From an uncultured Flavobacteriaceae bacterium (GTDB lineage Bacteria > Bacteroidota > Bacteroidia > Flavobacteriales > Flavobacteriaceae): a stretch of DNA of 64,000 nucleotides. Position numbers and translations under genes: made by a program. This document shows, piece by piece, positions 57,201-64,000 of this stretch. Under the pieces are notes generated by a model. It was given only the letters and a program-made list of their open reading frames with translations. It was not told the DNA's origin and did no database searches. The stretch lies in assembly GCA_938084555.1 (NCBI GenBank), contig CALKFR010000008.1, forward strand, positions 61,731-125,730, in the 5' to 3' direction. Within the stretch, counting starts at the first letter, position 1. Every line of letters begins with the position of its first letter.

Positions 57201-57471
57201 CTTTTTAGAATTTGATTTTGATGCTGATGGTGAAAATGAAATTTTAGTAGCTGGAAATTATTTTGGCGTTAGTCCATATCATGGAAGATTTGATTCTTTC
57301 CCTGGAGCATTAATTTTTAACGAAAATAAAATTATTTTAGGAAATAAAATAGGACTCGATTTTAACCAAAAAGCAGTTAAGAAATTAAATATAATTAAAG
57401 TTCAAAATAAATCATATCTATTGGCCACTATTAATAATGACAGTGCCCAAGTTTATCAATTAATTAAGTGA
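54226..57471 (+). pseudogene. Giant FG-GAP/VCBS-repeat lipoprotein with ASPIC/UnbV domain (CRTAC1-like), copy 3, interrupted by an in-frame TGA
   Basis: One reading frame of 1082 codons with a single internal stop, TGA at 56500-56502. It encodes a lipoprotein signal (LIILCFSLLLLACNKEDL), the same propeller repeats (YYYNGGGVALGDINNDGLVD) and an ASPIC/UnbV domain at about 500-585 (FGIGTKVYSYTKGEL). The stop falls inside a calcium loop, DYDND-stop-DLDIFVG, exactly where the paralogues have glycine (GGA to TGA is one change). Downstream codons continue the fold in frame to 57471. This may be a fresh nonsense mutation, a sequencing error or rare read-through. A 758-residue truncated protein would lack the last third. 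Confidence 0.85.
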
Positions 57472-57476
57472 AAGTT

Positions 57477-58814
57477 ATGAGACAATTCAAATTATACGTA
57501 TTGGTAACAACAGTTTTTGTAGCGCTATTTTCTTGTAATAAGAGTAAAGAACCAATTGAAGTTACTACTGATAATTTTCACTCAGTCATTGATAAAGTGG
57601 TAGAGATCATGATTCATGATATATTTTCACCACCAGTAGCAAGTAGAGTTTTTGCTTATCCAAATATAGCAGCTTATGAGATATTAGCTCAGAATGATAG
57701 TTCTTACTTTTCTTTAAAAAATCAGATTAAACATTTAGGAGCCATTCCTAAACCAAATTTGTCAAAGACTATAAATTATCCTCTTGCTGCTTTAATTGCA
57801 CATATACATTTAAGCAAACAATTGATTTTTTCTGAGGATAAAATAGAAAGACATAGAGATAGCTTATACAATGTTTGGGAAGCCACGAATCCAAGAGAAT
57901 TTAAGGATTCAAAAGCTTACGGATTGAAAGTTGCAGCATATATTTCAGATTGGATGAATAAAGATAATTATGCACAAACACGCACCATGCCAAAATTTAG
58001 TGTAGATTCTGAAGATGAAGGCAGATGGCAACCTACACCTCCCTCATACATGGATGGTTTAGAACCTCACTGGAACAAAATACGCTCCTTTGTTTTAGAC
58101 TCAGCAGACCAATTTAAACCAATACCTCCACCAAAATTTTCAATGAGTAAAAATTCTGATTTTTACAAAGAGCTTGTCGAGGTATATGAGATTAGTAAAG
58201 AAATCACAAAAAAAGGAGACACCTCAGAAGAGATTGCTATTGCTCAATTTTGGGATTGTAACCCTTACGTTTCTGTTACTCGTGGTCATTTGATGTTTGC
58301 AGTAAAAAAAATAACTCCAGGAGCGCATTGGATTGGTATTACAAAAATTGCTGCTAAAAAAGAAAAAGCAGATTTTAAAAGAACTGTTTTTGCATACACA
58401 AAAACATCCATTGCCATAGCAGATGCCTTCATCAGTTGTTGGGATGAAAAATATAGAAGTAATTTAGTAAGACCAGAAACATTAATAAACACCTATTTTG
58501 ATGACGAATGGAAGCCTATTTTACAAACCCCACCCTTTCCAGAATATACAAGCGGTCATTCTGTTGTTTCTGGAGCTGCTTCAATAGTACTAACGTCTAT
58601 TTTTGGAGATAATTTTAGTTTTGTAGACGATACTGAAGTTCCTTACGGTTTGCCAATTCGATCTTTCTCTTCCTTTAAAGTAGCTGCAGACGAAGCTGCC
58701 ATTAGTAGAATGTATGGAGGGATTCATTATAAATCAGCAGTAGAGGTTGGTGTAGGACAAGGAAGAAAGATTGGAGAATTGGTTACTAAAAAATTAACGA
58801 TGTCAAAGAACTAA
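57477..58814 (+). CDS. Vanadium-dependent haloperoxidase/PAP2-type phosphatase lipoprotein
   Basis: The product is 445 residues from the ATG at 57477, with a lipoprotein signal (LVTTVFVALFSCNKSK). The C-terminal half shows the vanadate/phosphate site in three blocks: KYRSNLVRP (K325, R332), YTSGHSVVSGA (S359-G360-H361) and SRMYGGIHYKSA (R411, H417). The aspartate often found four residues after the last histidine is alanine. Bacteroidota carry many such proteins whose halide oxidation or phosphatase activity is untested. It follows the broken FG-GAP gene within 6 bases, so it is probably the last gene of the susCD operon. Confidence 0.88.
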   Translation: MRQFKLYVLVTTVFVALFSCNKSKEPIEVTTDNFHSVIDKVVEIMIHDIFSPPVASRVFAYPNIAAYEILAQNDSSYFSLKNQIKHLGAIPKPNLSKTINYPLAALIAHIHLSKQLIFSEDKIERHRDSLYNVWEATNPREFKDSKAYGLKVAAYISDWMNKDNYAQTRTMPKFSVDSEDEGRWQPTPPSYMDGLEPHWNKIRSFVLDSADQFKPIPPPKFSMSKNSDFYKELVEVYEISKEITKKGDTSEEIAIAQFWDCNPYVSVTRGHLMFAVKKITPGAHWIGITKIAAKKEKADFKRTVFAYTKTSIAIADAFISCWDEKYRSNLVRPETLINTYFDDEWKPILQTPPFPEYTSGHSVVSGAASIVLTSIFGDNFSFVDDTEVPYGLPIRSFSSFKVAADEAAISRMYGGIHYKSAVEVGVGQGRKIGELVTKKLTMSKN

Positions 58815-58860
58815 TTAACATTATTAACCTTTATTTAAGTAAATATTCATAGTTGAAAAA

Positions 58861-59751
58861 ATGAAAAAAATAACTACAATCATAGGATTGCTATTAGCGG
58901 TTTTTTTACTCTGGTATCTCATTATAAAACCCTACGATTATTTAGTAACATTTAAGGTAAAAACAAGCGCAGGAACCATAAACCAAACCCTTAAACTTTG
59001 GAATAAAAGTCTAGAAAACTCAACGCCTATTCAACAAGAAAATCTTAGAAACCTAACACAGCAGATTACAGTAAAAGACTCTACTCACCATTACAAATGG
59101 TCTATAAGTTCGGTAAATGATTCTATTTCTAAAGTAAACGTTTATGTTACAGATAAAGAACACAGTTTTGCAAATAGAATTTCTATACCGTTTAGTACCA
59201 CAGATTTTGAAAAAAGAATAGAATATACAGTAACAGATCTTATTGCTAAACTAAAAGAACATTTGAAAAAAATTAAAGTAGCAGTGGTTGGAAAAGATAC
59301 CACAAAATCAACCTATACAGCCTATGTTTCAATGAAAGGGTTACAAATTGAAAAAGCTAGAGGAATGATGAACAATTATTCATTATTAACAAGTGTGCTT
59401 TCTGCAGAAAATATAAAGATGAATGGAACTCCTTTTGTTGAGATAACCCATTGGAATATACAAAATGATAGCATTCACTATAATTTTTGTTTTCCAGTGA
59501 TAAAAAGCGATTCTCTACCCAAAGACCCTCGTATTCAGTATAAACAGTATAATGGAGTGAAAGCTTTAAAAGCCACATACAATGGCAACTATATTACCTC
59601 TGATAGGGCTTGGTATGCGTTGTTAGACTATGCTATGAATAATGATATTAAGGTTGATAATAAGCCCTTAGAAGTTTTTTATAGCAATCCAAATTTTGGT
59701 GGAGATGAGTTGCTATGGGAAGCTCAAATATATATGCCTATTAAAGAATAG
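58861..59751 (+). CDS. Membrane-anchored SRPBCC plus GyrI-like (effector-binding) protein
   Basis: The 296-residue protein has one N-terminal membrane helix (TIIGLLLAVFLLWYLIIKPY), then a START/SRPBCC-like region (about 28-140) and a GyrI-like small-molecule-binding domain (about 150-295: KMNGTPFVEITHWNIQNDS; GDELLWEAQIYMPI). The GyrI fold is best known as the sensor part of AraC regulators, but no DNA-binding domain is attached here. It is a stand-alone gene 46 bases after the haloperoxidase; ligand and role unknown. Confidence 0.78.
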   Translation: MKKITTIIGLLLAVFLLWYLIIKPYDYLVTFKVKTSAGTINQTLKLWNKSLENSTPIQQENLRNLTQQITVKDSTHHYKWSISSVNDSISKVNVYVTDKEHSFANRISIPFSTTDFEKRIEYTVTDLIAKLKEHLKKIKVAVVGKDTTKSTYTAYVSMKGLQIEKARGMMNNYSLLTSVLSAENIKMNGTPFVEITHWNIQNDSIHYNFCFPVIKSDSLPKDPRIQYKQYNGVKALKATYNGNYITSDRAWYALLDYAMNNDIKVDNKPLEVFYSNPNFGGDELLWEAQIYMPIKE

Positions 59752-59809
59752 TCTTTTATGCCTATGTTTTGGAATACTTTTTGTTGTAATATTGATTAAA
59801 CAGAATATT

Positions 59810-60340
59810 TTGAAAAAAGCCATAACCATTTTTATTGGAATCTTACTATTACAATCTTGTAATAACTCAGAAAAATCATTCTATGAGGGAAGTTGGATTG
59901 ATAAAAAAAATGAGATGATTCAAGTTTCTATCTTGTTTGAAAACGAATCATATTGGTTAAAAGATTTTAATGGTACATATCTAATTCAAGAAGATGAAGG
60001 AAATTATTATGTAAGTATAGATGCAAAAAGATTTCCTATTGCAATTCGTAAAGAAAGTCTCTATTTTTTAAAAAATGAATTTATTCCTGAATCAAAGAGC
60101 TTAAAAAAACAATTTGTAGGTCTTTGGAAAAATCAAACAGGAAATCTTTGGTTTCATATTAAAAATAGTAACGGAGGAATTATCTGGGATATTAAAGAAG
60201 GATCCAAAACATACGTAAGTTATTACCCTAAGATTACTAAATCAGGATTTACTTTTACGTACCACAATGAAGACATTCTATTTGTACTAGAAAACAATAC
60301 CATAACAGACTCTAAAGGGCGTAAATACACTAGAATTTAA
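59810..60340 (+). CDS. Small lipoprotein of unknown function
   Basis: From a TTG at 59810 the product is 176 residues with a good lipoprotein signal (MKKAITIFIGILLLQSCNNS). The longer frame starts inside the previous gene at 59696 and gives an odd cysteine-rich N-terminus, so I take the TTG. The mature part has two similar beta-rich halves: YEGSWIDKKNEMIQVSILFE and VGLWKNQTGNLWFHIKNSNG both begin with a Gly/Ser-Trp motif, suggesting an internal repeat of a lipocalin-like or DUF3876-like type. I do not recognise a named family. Confidence 0.62.
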   Translation: MKKAITIFIGILLLQSCNNSEKSFYEGSWIDKKNEMIQVSILFENESYWLKDFNGTYLIQEDEGNYYVSIDAKRFPIAIRKESLYFLKNEFIPESKSLKKQFVGLWKNQTGNLWFHIKNSNGGIIWDIKEGSKTYVSYYPKITKSGFTFTYHNEDILFVLENNTITDSKGRKYTRI

Positions 60341-60380
60341 CTCCAAAAAATAACATTTTTATTTTTTTTGTTCAATTTAT

Positions 60381-60400
60381 TTCACTGAATAATTATAGAC
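60381..60400 (+). promoter_or_regulatory. Putative shared regulatory motif, copy B
   Basis: Starts TTCACTGAA and ends AATTATAGAC; 18 of 20 bases agree with 37178-37197. It lies 75 bases before the alpha-glucosidase ATG, in a 135-base gap. An AACTTTTG box (7 of 8 to TAnnTTTG) is at 60433-60440. Function inferred from position. Confidence 0.3.
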
Positions 60401-60475
60401 TTTGTATTCATTAGAAATTAATACTTTAGTTGAACTTTTGCAGTATTATTAAATATTATAATATACAAACATACA

Positions 60476-62149
60476 ATGACTAAAAACTTACTTCAAGAAA
60501 GAAATTGGTGGAAAGAGGGGATTGTATATCAAATCTATCCAAGAAGTTTTAAAGACACCAGCGGGAATGGTGTTGGTGATTTAAGAGGAATCATTCAAAA
60601 ATTAGACTACATAAAAAGTTTGGGTGTAACCATGGTTTGGCTTAACCCAATCTATGAATCTCCAAATGATGATAATGGTTATGATATTAGTGATTATAGA
60701 GCCATTATGAAAGAATTTGGAACTATGGAAGACTTCGATGAACTGCTTGAAGGTTTGCATCAGCGTGGTATAAAATTTATTATGGATGTAGTTGTAAATC
60801 ATAGTAGTGATGAGCATGAATGGTTCAAACAATCTAGAAGCTCTAGAGATAATCCTTACAGAGATTATTATCATTGGTGGCCTGCTGAAAAAGGAAAACC
60901 AAATTATCGATGGAGTTTTTTTGATGAAAATAGTGACGCTTGGAAATATGATGAACAAACAGATTCGTATTATCTACATTACTTTTCTCAAAAACAACCC
61001 GATCTAAATTGGGAGAATCCAAAAGTGCGCCAAGAGGTTTATGATATAATGAAATTTTGGGCAGAAAAAGGAGTTGATGGTTTTCGTTTAGATGCTTTTC
61101 AATATGTGAGTAAAGACATTACATTCCCCCCATTTCCAGAAGGGTATGATGTAGATGTGCCAAGCGTAATTGAATATCATGGTATGGGACCTCACATACA
61201 TACTTATCTCAAAGAAATGAATGAACAGGTTTTGAGTAAATATGATGTATTTGCGGTTTCAGAAGGAGTTGGTAGTACTTTACAGGACGCTCATGATTTA
61301 GTAGATAAGGATCGTAATGAATTACAAATGGCGTATCATTTTGAAGCCACAGATATGGTTACTACACTAGATAAATGTACTCTAGCTCAATTTAAAGAAT
61401 CGTTTACAAAATGGGATAAGTCATTTGCTGAAAAAGGGTGGATTGCTATTTATTTATCTAATCATGATCAATCTAGATTTATAAATCGATATGGTAGTGA
61501 TAAGCCAGCTTTTAAAGATTATTCTGCCAAATTACTTAATACTTTTATTCTTTCAATGCGAGGAACACCCTACACATATTATGGAGATGAATTAGGGATG
61601 ACAAATATAGGATTTACAAAGATTGAACAATACAAAGACATTGCAGCCATTAATGGATATAAGAAAGCAGCAGCTGATGGTGAGGATTTAGACTTATATC
61701 TTAAAAAATTAAATTTACTTTCAAGAGATAACGGTAGAACACCCATGCAATGGGATGCTACAAATAATGCTGGGTTTTCAAATGCAACCCCATGGTTGCC
61801 TGTTCATAAAAATCACACAACAGTAAATGTCCTAAATCAAGAAAACGATCAAAACTCTGTATTGAATCATTTTAGAAAAATGGTAGCATTAAGAAAAGAT
61901 AATTTATTGCTAGTGTATGGGAATTATGAAATAATTCAAGAAGAGCACCCAACAATATATGCTTACAGTAGAACTCTAGAGGATCAGAAAATGGTAATTT
62001 TATTGAATTTTTCAGAGTTAGAGTCTAGCATTGCGCTGTCTAGTTATGATCCTACTAATGAAGTTCTAATAAACAACTATAGTGAGCTATCGGCAGATAA
62101 AAACACCATCACTTTAAAGCCTTATCAGGCTGTAGTTTTGAAGTTATAA
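60476..62149 (+). CDS. GH13 alpha-glucosidase (oligo-1,6-glucosidase-like)
   Basis: The 557-residue cytoplasmic glycoside hydrolase starts RNWWKEGIVYQIYPRSFKDT and has all GH13 regions: DVVVNHSSDEHEWF, GFRLDAFQY with nucleophile D206, VSEGVGS with acid/base E263, and YLSNHDQSRF with D331. The C-terminal beta domain ends QAVVLKL. It splits glucose from maltose- or isomaltose-type oligosaccharides. The residue after the nucleophile is alanine, where oligo-1,6-glucosidases usually have valine, so the linkage preference is open. It is followed by a sugar transporter gene after 20 bases. Confidence 0.95.
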   Translation: MTKNLLQERNWWKEGIVYQIYPRSFKDTSGNGVGDLRGIIQKLDYIKSLGVTMVWLNPIYESPNDDNGYDISDYRAIMKEFGTMEDFDELLEGLHQRGIKFIMDVVVNHSSDEHEWFKQSRSSRDNPYRDYYHWWPAEKGKPNYRWSFFDENSDAWKYDEQTDSYYLHYFSQKQPDLNWENPKVRQEVYDIMKFWAEKGVDGFRLDAFQYVSKDITFPPFPEGYDVDVPSVIEYHGMGPHIHTYLKEMNEQVLSKYDVFAVSEGVGSTLQDAHDLVDKDRNELQMAYHFEATDMVTTLDKCTLAQFKESFTKWDKSFAEKGWIAIYLSNHDQSRFINRYGSDKPAFKDYSAKLLNTFILSMRGTPYTYYGDELGMTNIGFTKIEQYKDIAAINGYKKAAADGEDLDLYLKKLNLLSRDNGRTPMQWDATNNAGFSNATPWLPVHKNHTTVNVLNQENDQNSVLNHFRKMVALRKDNLLLVYGNYEIIQEEHPTIYAYSRTLEDQKMVILLNFSELESSIALSSYDPTNEVLINNYSELSADKNTITLKPYQAVVLKL

Positions 62150-62169
62150 TTTAATATTAAATAACGAAT

Positions 62170-63477
62170 ATGAGAATATCGAAACCAAGTTTATCCTTTT
62201 GGCAAATCTTTAATATGAATGTTGGATTCCTCGGAATTCAATACAGTTTTGGATTGCAGCAAACAGCCATAAATCCTATATTTTTGTTTTTAGGAGCTTC
62301 AGAAGATATGTTGCCCATATTAAATATAGCAGGACCAGTTACAGGGTTAATTGTACAGCCCATAATTGGAGCACTATCAGATAAAACATGGTCTTTAAAA
62401 TGGGGTAGACGTAAACCCTATTTCTTGATAGGTGCCTTACTAGGAAGTATCTGTCTATTTGCCTTCCCACACAGTCCAGTTCTTTGGTTTGCTGTTGGTT
62501 TACTTTGGATTTTAGATGTTGGTAATAATGTTGCCATGGAACCTTACAGAGCTTTTGTAGGAGATAAATTACCTGAAAAACAATTGAGTTTAGGGTATCA
62601 AATGCAGAGTTTATTTTGTGGGTTAGGAACATTATTAGCTACAGGATCTATTCTGTTATTTCAATATTTATTTGGTGAAGAAGCAGATGTTGCAGGAACC
62701 ATTCCACAATGGATTTATTATTCTTTTTATATAGGTGCTATACTGTCTTTAACCACCATTTTGTGGTCAGTTTTTAAAACAGCTGAGATTCCTCCATCAG
62801 ATGAGGAATTGAAGGAAATCTATAAGATTAAACAATTATCATTACTAAATAAAATGGCCAAACCTTTCATTGAAATAAGTGAAGCAGTGAAAGAGATGCC
62901 AAAGTTTATGTGGAAAATTGGGGCTGTATATCTTTTTCAGTGGTATGCCTTATTTGTGTATTGGCAATTTTCAACACCACTTTTTATGAAAACAATGGGC
63001 TATTCTATCTCTGAAGCAGGATCTCAATCTGCTGCAATGAGTCTTACGTACAATACAACTACAATGCTAATCGCTTTGATTTTAGTCCCTTTAACATTAA
63101 AGTTTGGAAATAAAAAAATGTATGCATTTAGTTTGTTTGGAACAGCTTTAGCACTGTTCTGTATCCCATTTATAACAGATCCTTGGCTCGTAACAATGCC
63201 AATGATTTTATTTGGTATTGGCTGGGCTGCCATGATGGGAATACCTTATACCATGGTTTCTAAAATTGTTCCTCAAGAAAGAAGAGGGGTGTACATGGGA
63301 ATTTTAAATATGATGATTGTTATTCCTATGGGTATAGAAACTCTCACTTTTGGTCCTATTTATAAATATTTGTTGTCTGATAATGCCGTTTTTGCAATGC
63401 TATTTGCAGGGGTGTTTTTTGCTATAGCTGCCCTATTAGCCCTTAGATTAAACGAAACGTTAAACACAGATAAATAA
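62170..63477 (+). CDS. MFS sugar transporter (SLC45/GPH-like, maltose or sucrose type)
   Basis: The 435-residue protein has about twelve helices and the SLC45-like marks SFWQIFNMNVGFLGIQYSFG, KWGRRKPYFLIGALLGSICL, and MEPYRAFVGDKLPEKQ. Related transporters move maltose, sucrose or other glucosides with protons across the inner membrane. It is sandwiched between a GH13 alpha-glucosidase and a GH13 lipoprotein, which is the usual setting for maltodextrin uptake in Flavobacteriia. Confidence 0.9.
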   Translation: MRISKPSLSFWQIFNMNVGFLGIQYSFGLQQTAINPIFLFLGASEDMLPILNIAGPVTGLIVQPIIGALSDKTWSLKWGRRKPYFLIGALLGSICLFAFPHSPVLWFAVGLLWILDVGNNVAMEPYRAFVGDKLPEKQLSLGYQMQSLFCGLGTLLATGSILLFQYLFGEEADVAGTIPQWIYYSFYIGAILSLTTILWSVFKTAEIPPSDEELKEIYKIKQLSLLNKMAKPFIEISEAVKEMPKFMWKIGAVYLFQWYALFVYWQFSTPLFMKTMGYSISEAGSQSAAMSLTYNTTTMLIALILVPLTLKFGNKKMYAFSLFGTALALFCIPFITDPWLVTMPMILFGIGWAAMMGIPYTMVSKIVPQERRGVYMGILNMMIVIPMGIETLTFGPIYKYLLSDNAVFAMLFAGVFFAIAALLALRLNETLNTDK

Positions 63478-63496
63478 AACTGAAAAAACAGTAATA

Positions 63497-64000
63497 ATGA
63501 AAATAAAAAATTTAGTAGTAGTAGCATCAATTCTATTTTTTTCTTGCCAACAAGATGTAGAGGTAAATAAAAATGACAAAGTAATAGTTCCAATTTCAGA
63601 TCAGGTATTAGAAACGGCAGTTATTTATGAGGCTAATATTAGACAATATTCTAAAGAAGGAACTTTTAAAGCATTTACGAAAGACATTCCAGTGCTAAAA
63701 GAATTGGGAGTTAAAGTAATTTGGTTAATGCCTATCAATCCAATTTCAGAGATAAAAAGAAAGGCAACAGATGGTTCTTTTACAAGTGAAATAGAGGATA
63801 AAGAAGAACGTAAAAAATACTTAGGGAGTTATTATTCTGTATCTGATTATAAAGCCATTAATCCAGAATTTGGAGATAAAGATGATTTTAAAGAGTTGAT
63901 AACTACCGCTCATAATAACGGAATATATGTAATTGTAGATTGGGTGCCAAACCATACCGGATGGGATCATCCTTGGATTACTGACCATCCAGAATGGTAT
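63497..64000 (+). CDS. GH13 alpha-amylase lipoprotein, partial (C-terminus outside window)
   Basis: The frame is open from the ATG at 63497 to the window edge (168 codons). It begins with a lipoprotein signal (IKNLVVVASILFFSCQQD), then the first part of a GH13 barrel: AVIYEANIRQYSKEGTFKAF, KELGVKVIWLMPINPI, YSVSDYKAINPEFGDKDDF and the region I motif VDWVPNHTGWDHPW. It likely cleaves alpha-glucan on the outside or in the periplasm to feed the adjacent transporter. The catalytic residues lie beyond the window. Confidence 0.92.
   Translation, partial: MKIKNLVVVASILFFSCQQDVEVNKNDKVIVPISDQVLETAVIYEANIRQYSKEGTFKAFTKDIPVLKELGVKVIWLMPINPISEIKRKATDGSFTSEIEDKEERKKYLGSYYSVSDYKAINPEFGDKDDFKELITTAHNNGIYVIVDWVPNHTGWDHPWITDHPEWY

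Noticed and set aside
47587..57471. Large DNA tandem repeat region
   Set aside because: The repetition is at protein level (DxNxDGxxD loops and three diverged paralogues). DNA similarity between copies is limited to short motif-coding stretches, so this is not a recent amplification.
1..64000. CRISPR arrays, tRNA or rRNA genes, insertion sequences, phage or integrase genes
   Set aside because: I saw no regularly spaced repeats, cloverleaf-like sequences, transposases or attachment-site repeats in reading the window.

Overview
The window is AT-rich chromosomal DNA of a member of Bacteroidota, most likely a marine-type Flavobacteriaceae species. The evidence is a set of group-specific genes: gliding and type IX secretion genes gldE, gldD and sprA, SusC/SusD outer-membrane uptake proteins, many lipoproteins, a DUF5686 protein, and promoters of the Bacteroidota type (TTTG, about 20 bases, TAnnTTTG). 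I found no rRNA, tRNA, insertion sequence, phage or CRISPR array.

Positions 1-31100 are mainly core genes. In order these are: a partial HU gene; mutY-ssb-gldE-gldD; heme A synthase; a small metal-binding lipoprotein; a drug/metabolite transporter; rplU-rpmA; waaA; a split YeeE-type sulfur transporter; a nearly complete molybdenum cofactor set (moaA, moeA, moaC, a MobA fusion, a MoeB-rhodanese protein, moaE, moaD); a DUF5686 surface protein; and maeB-ruvA-sprA-gcvH-vanZ-tonB. A small lipoprotein and a sugar N-acetyltransferase follow.

Positions 31142-42499 form an accessory sugar-oxidation region. A GMC flavoprotein, its small subunit and a DUF1080 protein are transcribed leftward. An AraC regulator, two TIM-barrel epimerase-like proteins, a major facilitator, a Gfo/Idh/MocA oxidoreductase and a second DUF1080 protein are transcribed rightward. 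An azurin and two tandem NTF2-like lipoproteins sit beside it. The gene set fits the oxidation of glycosides to 3-keto-glycosides, their cleavage by DUF1080 enzymes and further conversion inside the cell; this is inference from family membership.

Positions 42500-64000 hold a polysaccharide-utilization-like locus. A 326-base control region carries a perfect LacI-type palindrome, then come susC, susD, a strong hairpin, three very large paralogous lipoproteins full of calcium-binding FG-GAP/VCBS motifs plus an ASPIC/UnbV domain, and a vanadium-haloperoxidase/PAP2-type lipoprotein. The third paralogue is broken by one in-frame TGA at a conserved glycine. Two small membrane-anchored proteins follow, then an alpha-glucan unit (GH13 alpha-glucosidase, sugar MFS transporter, and the start of a GH13 alpha-amylase lipoprotein cut by the window end). 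The SusCD, triple FG-GAP/ASPIC and haloperoxidase arrangement is the least explained system here.
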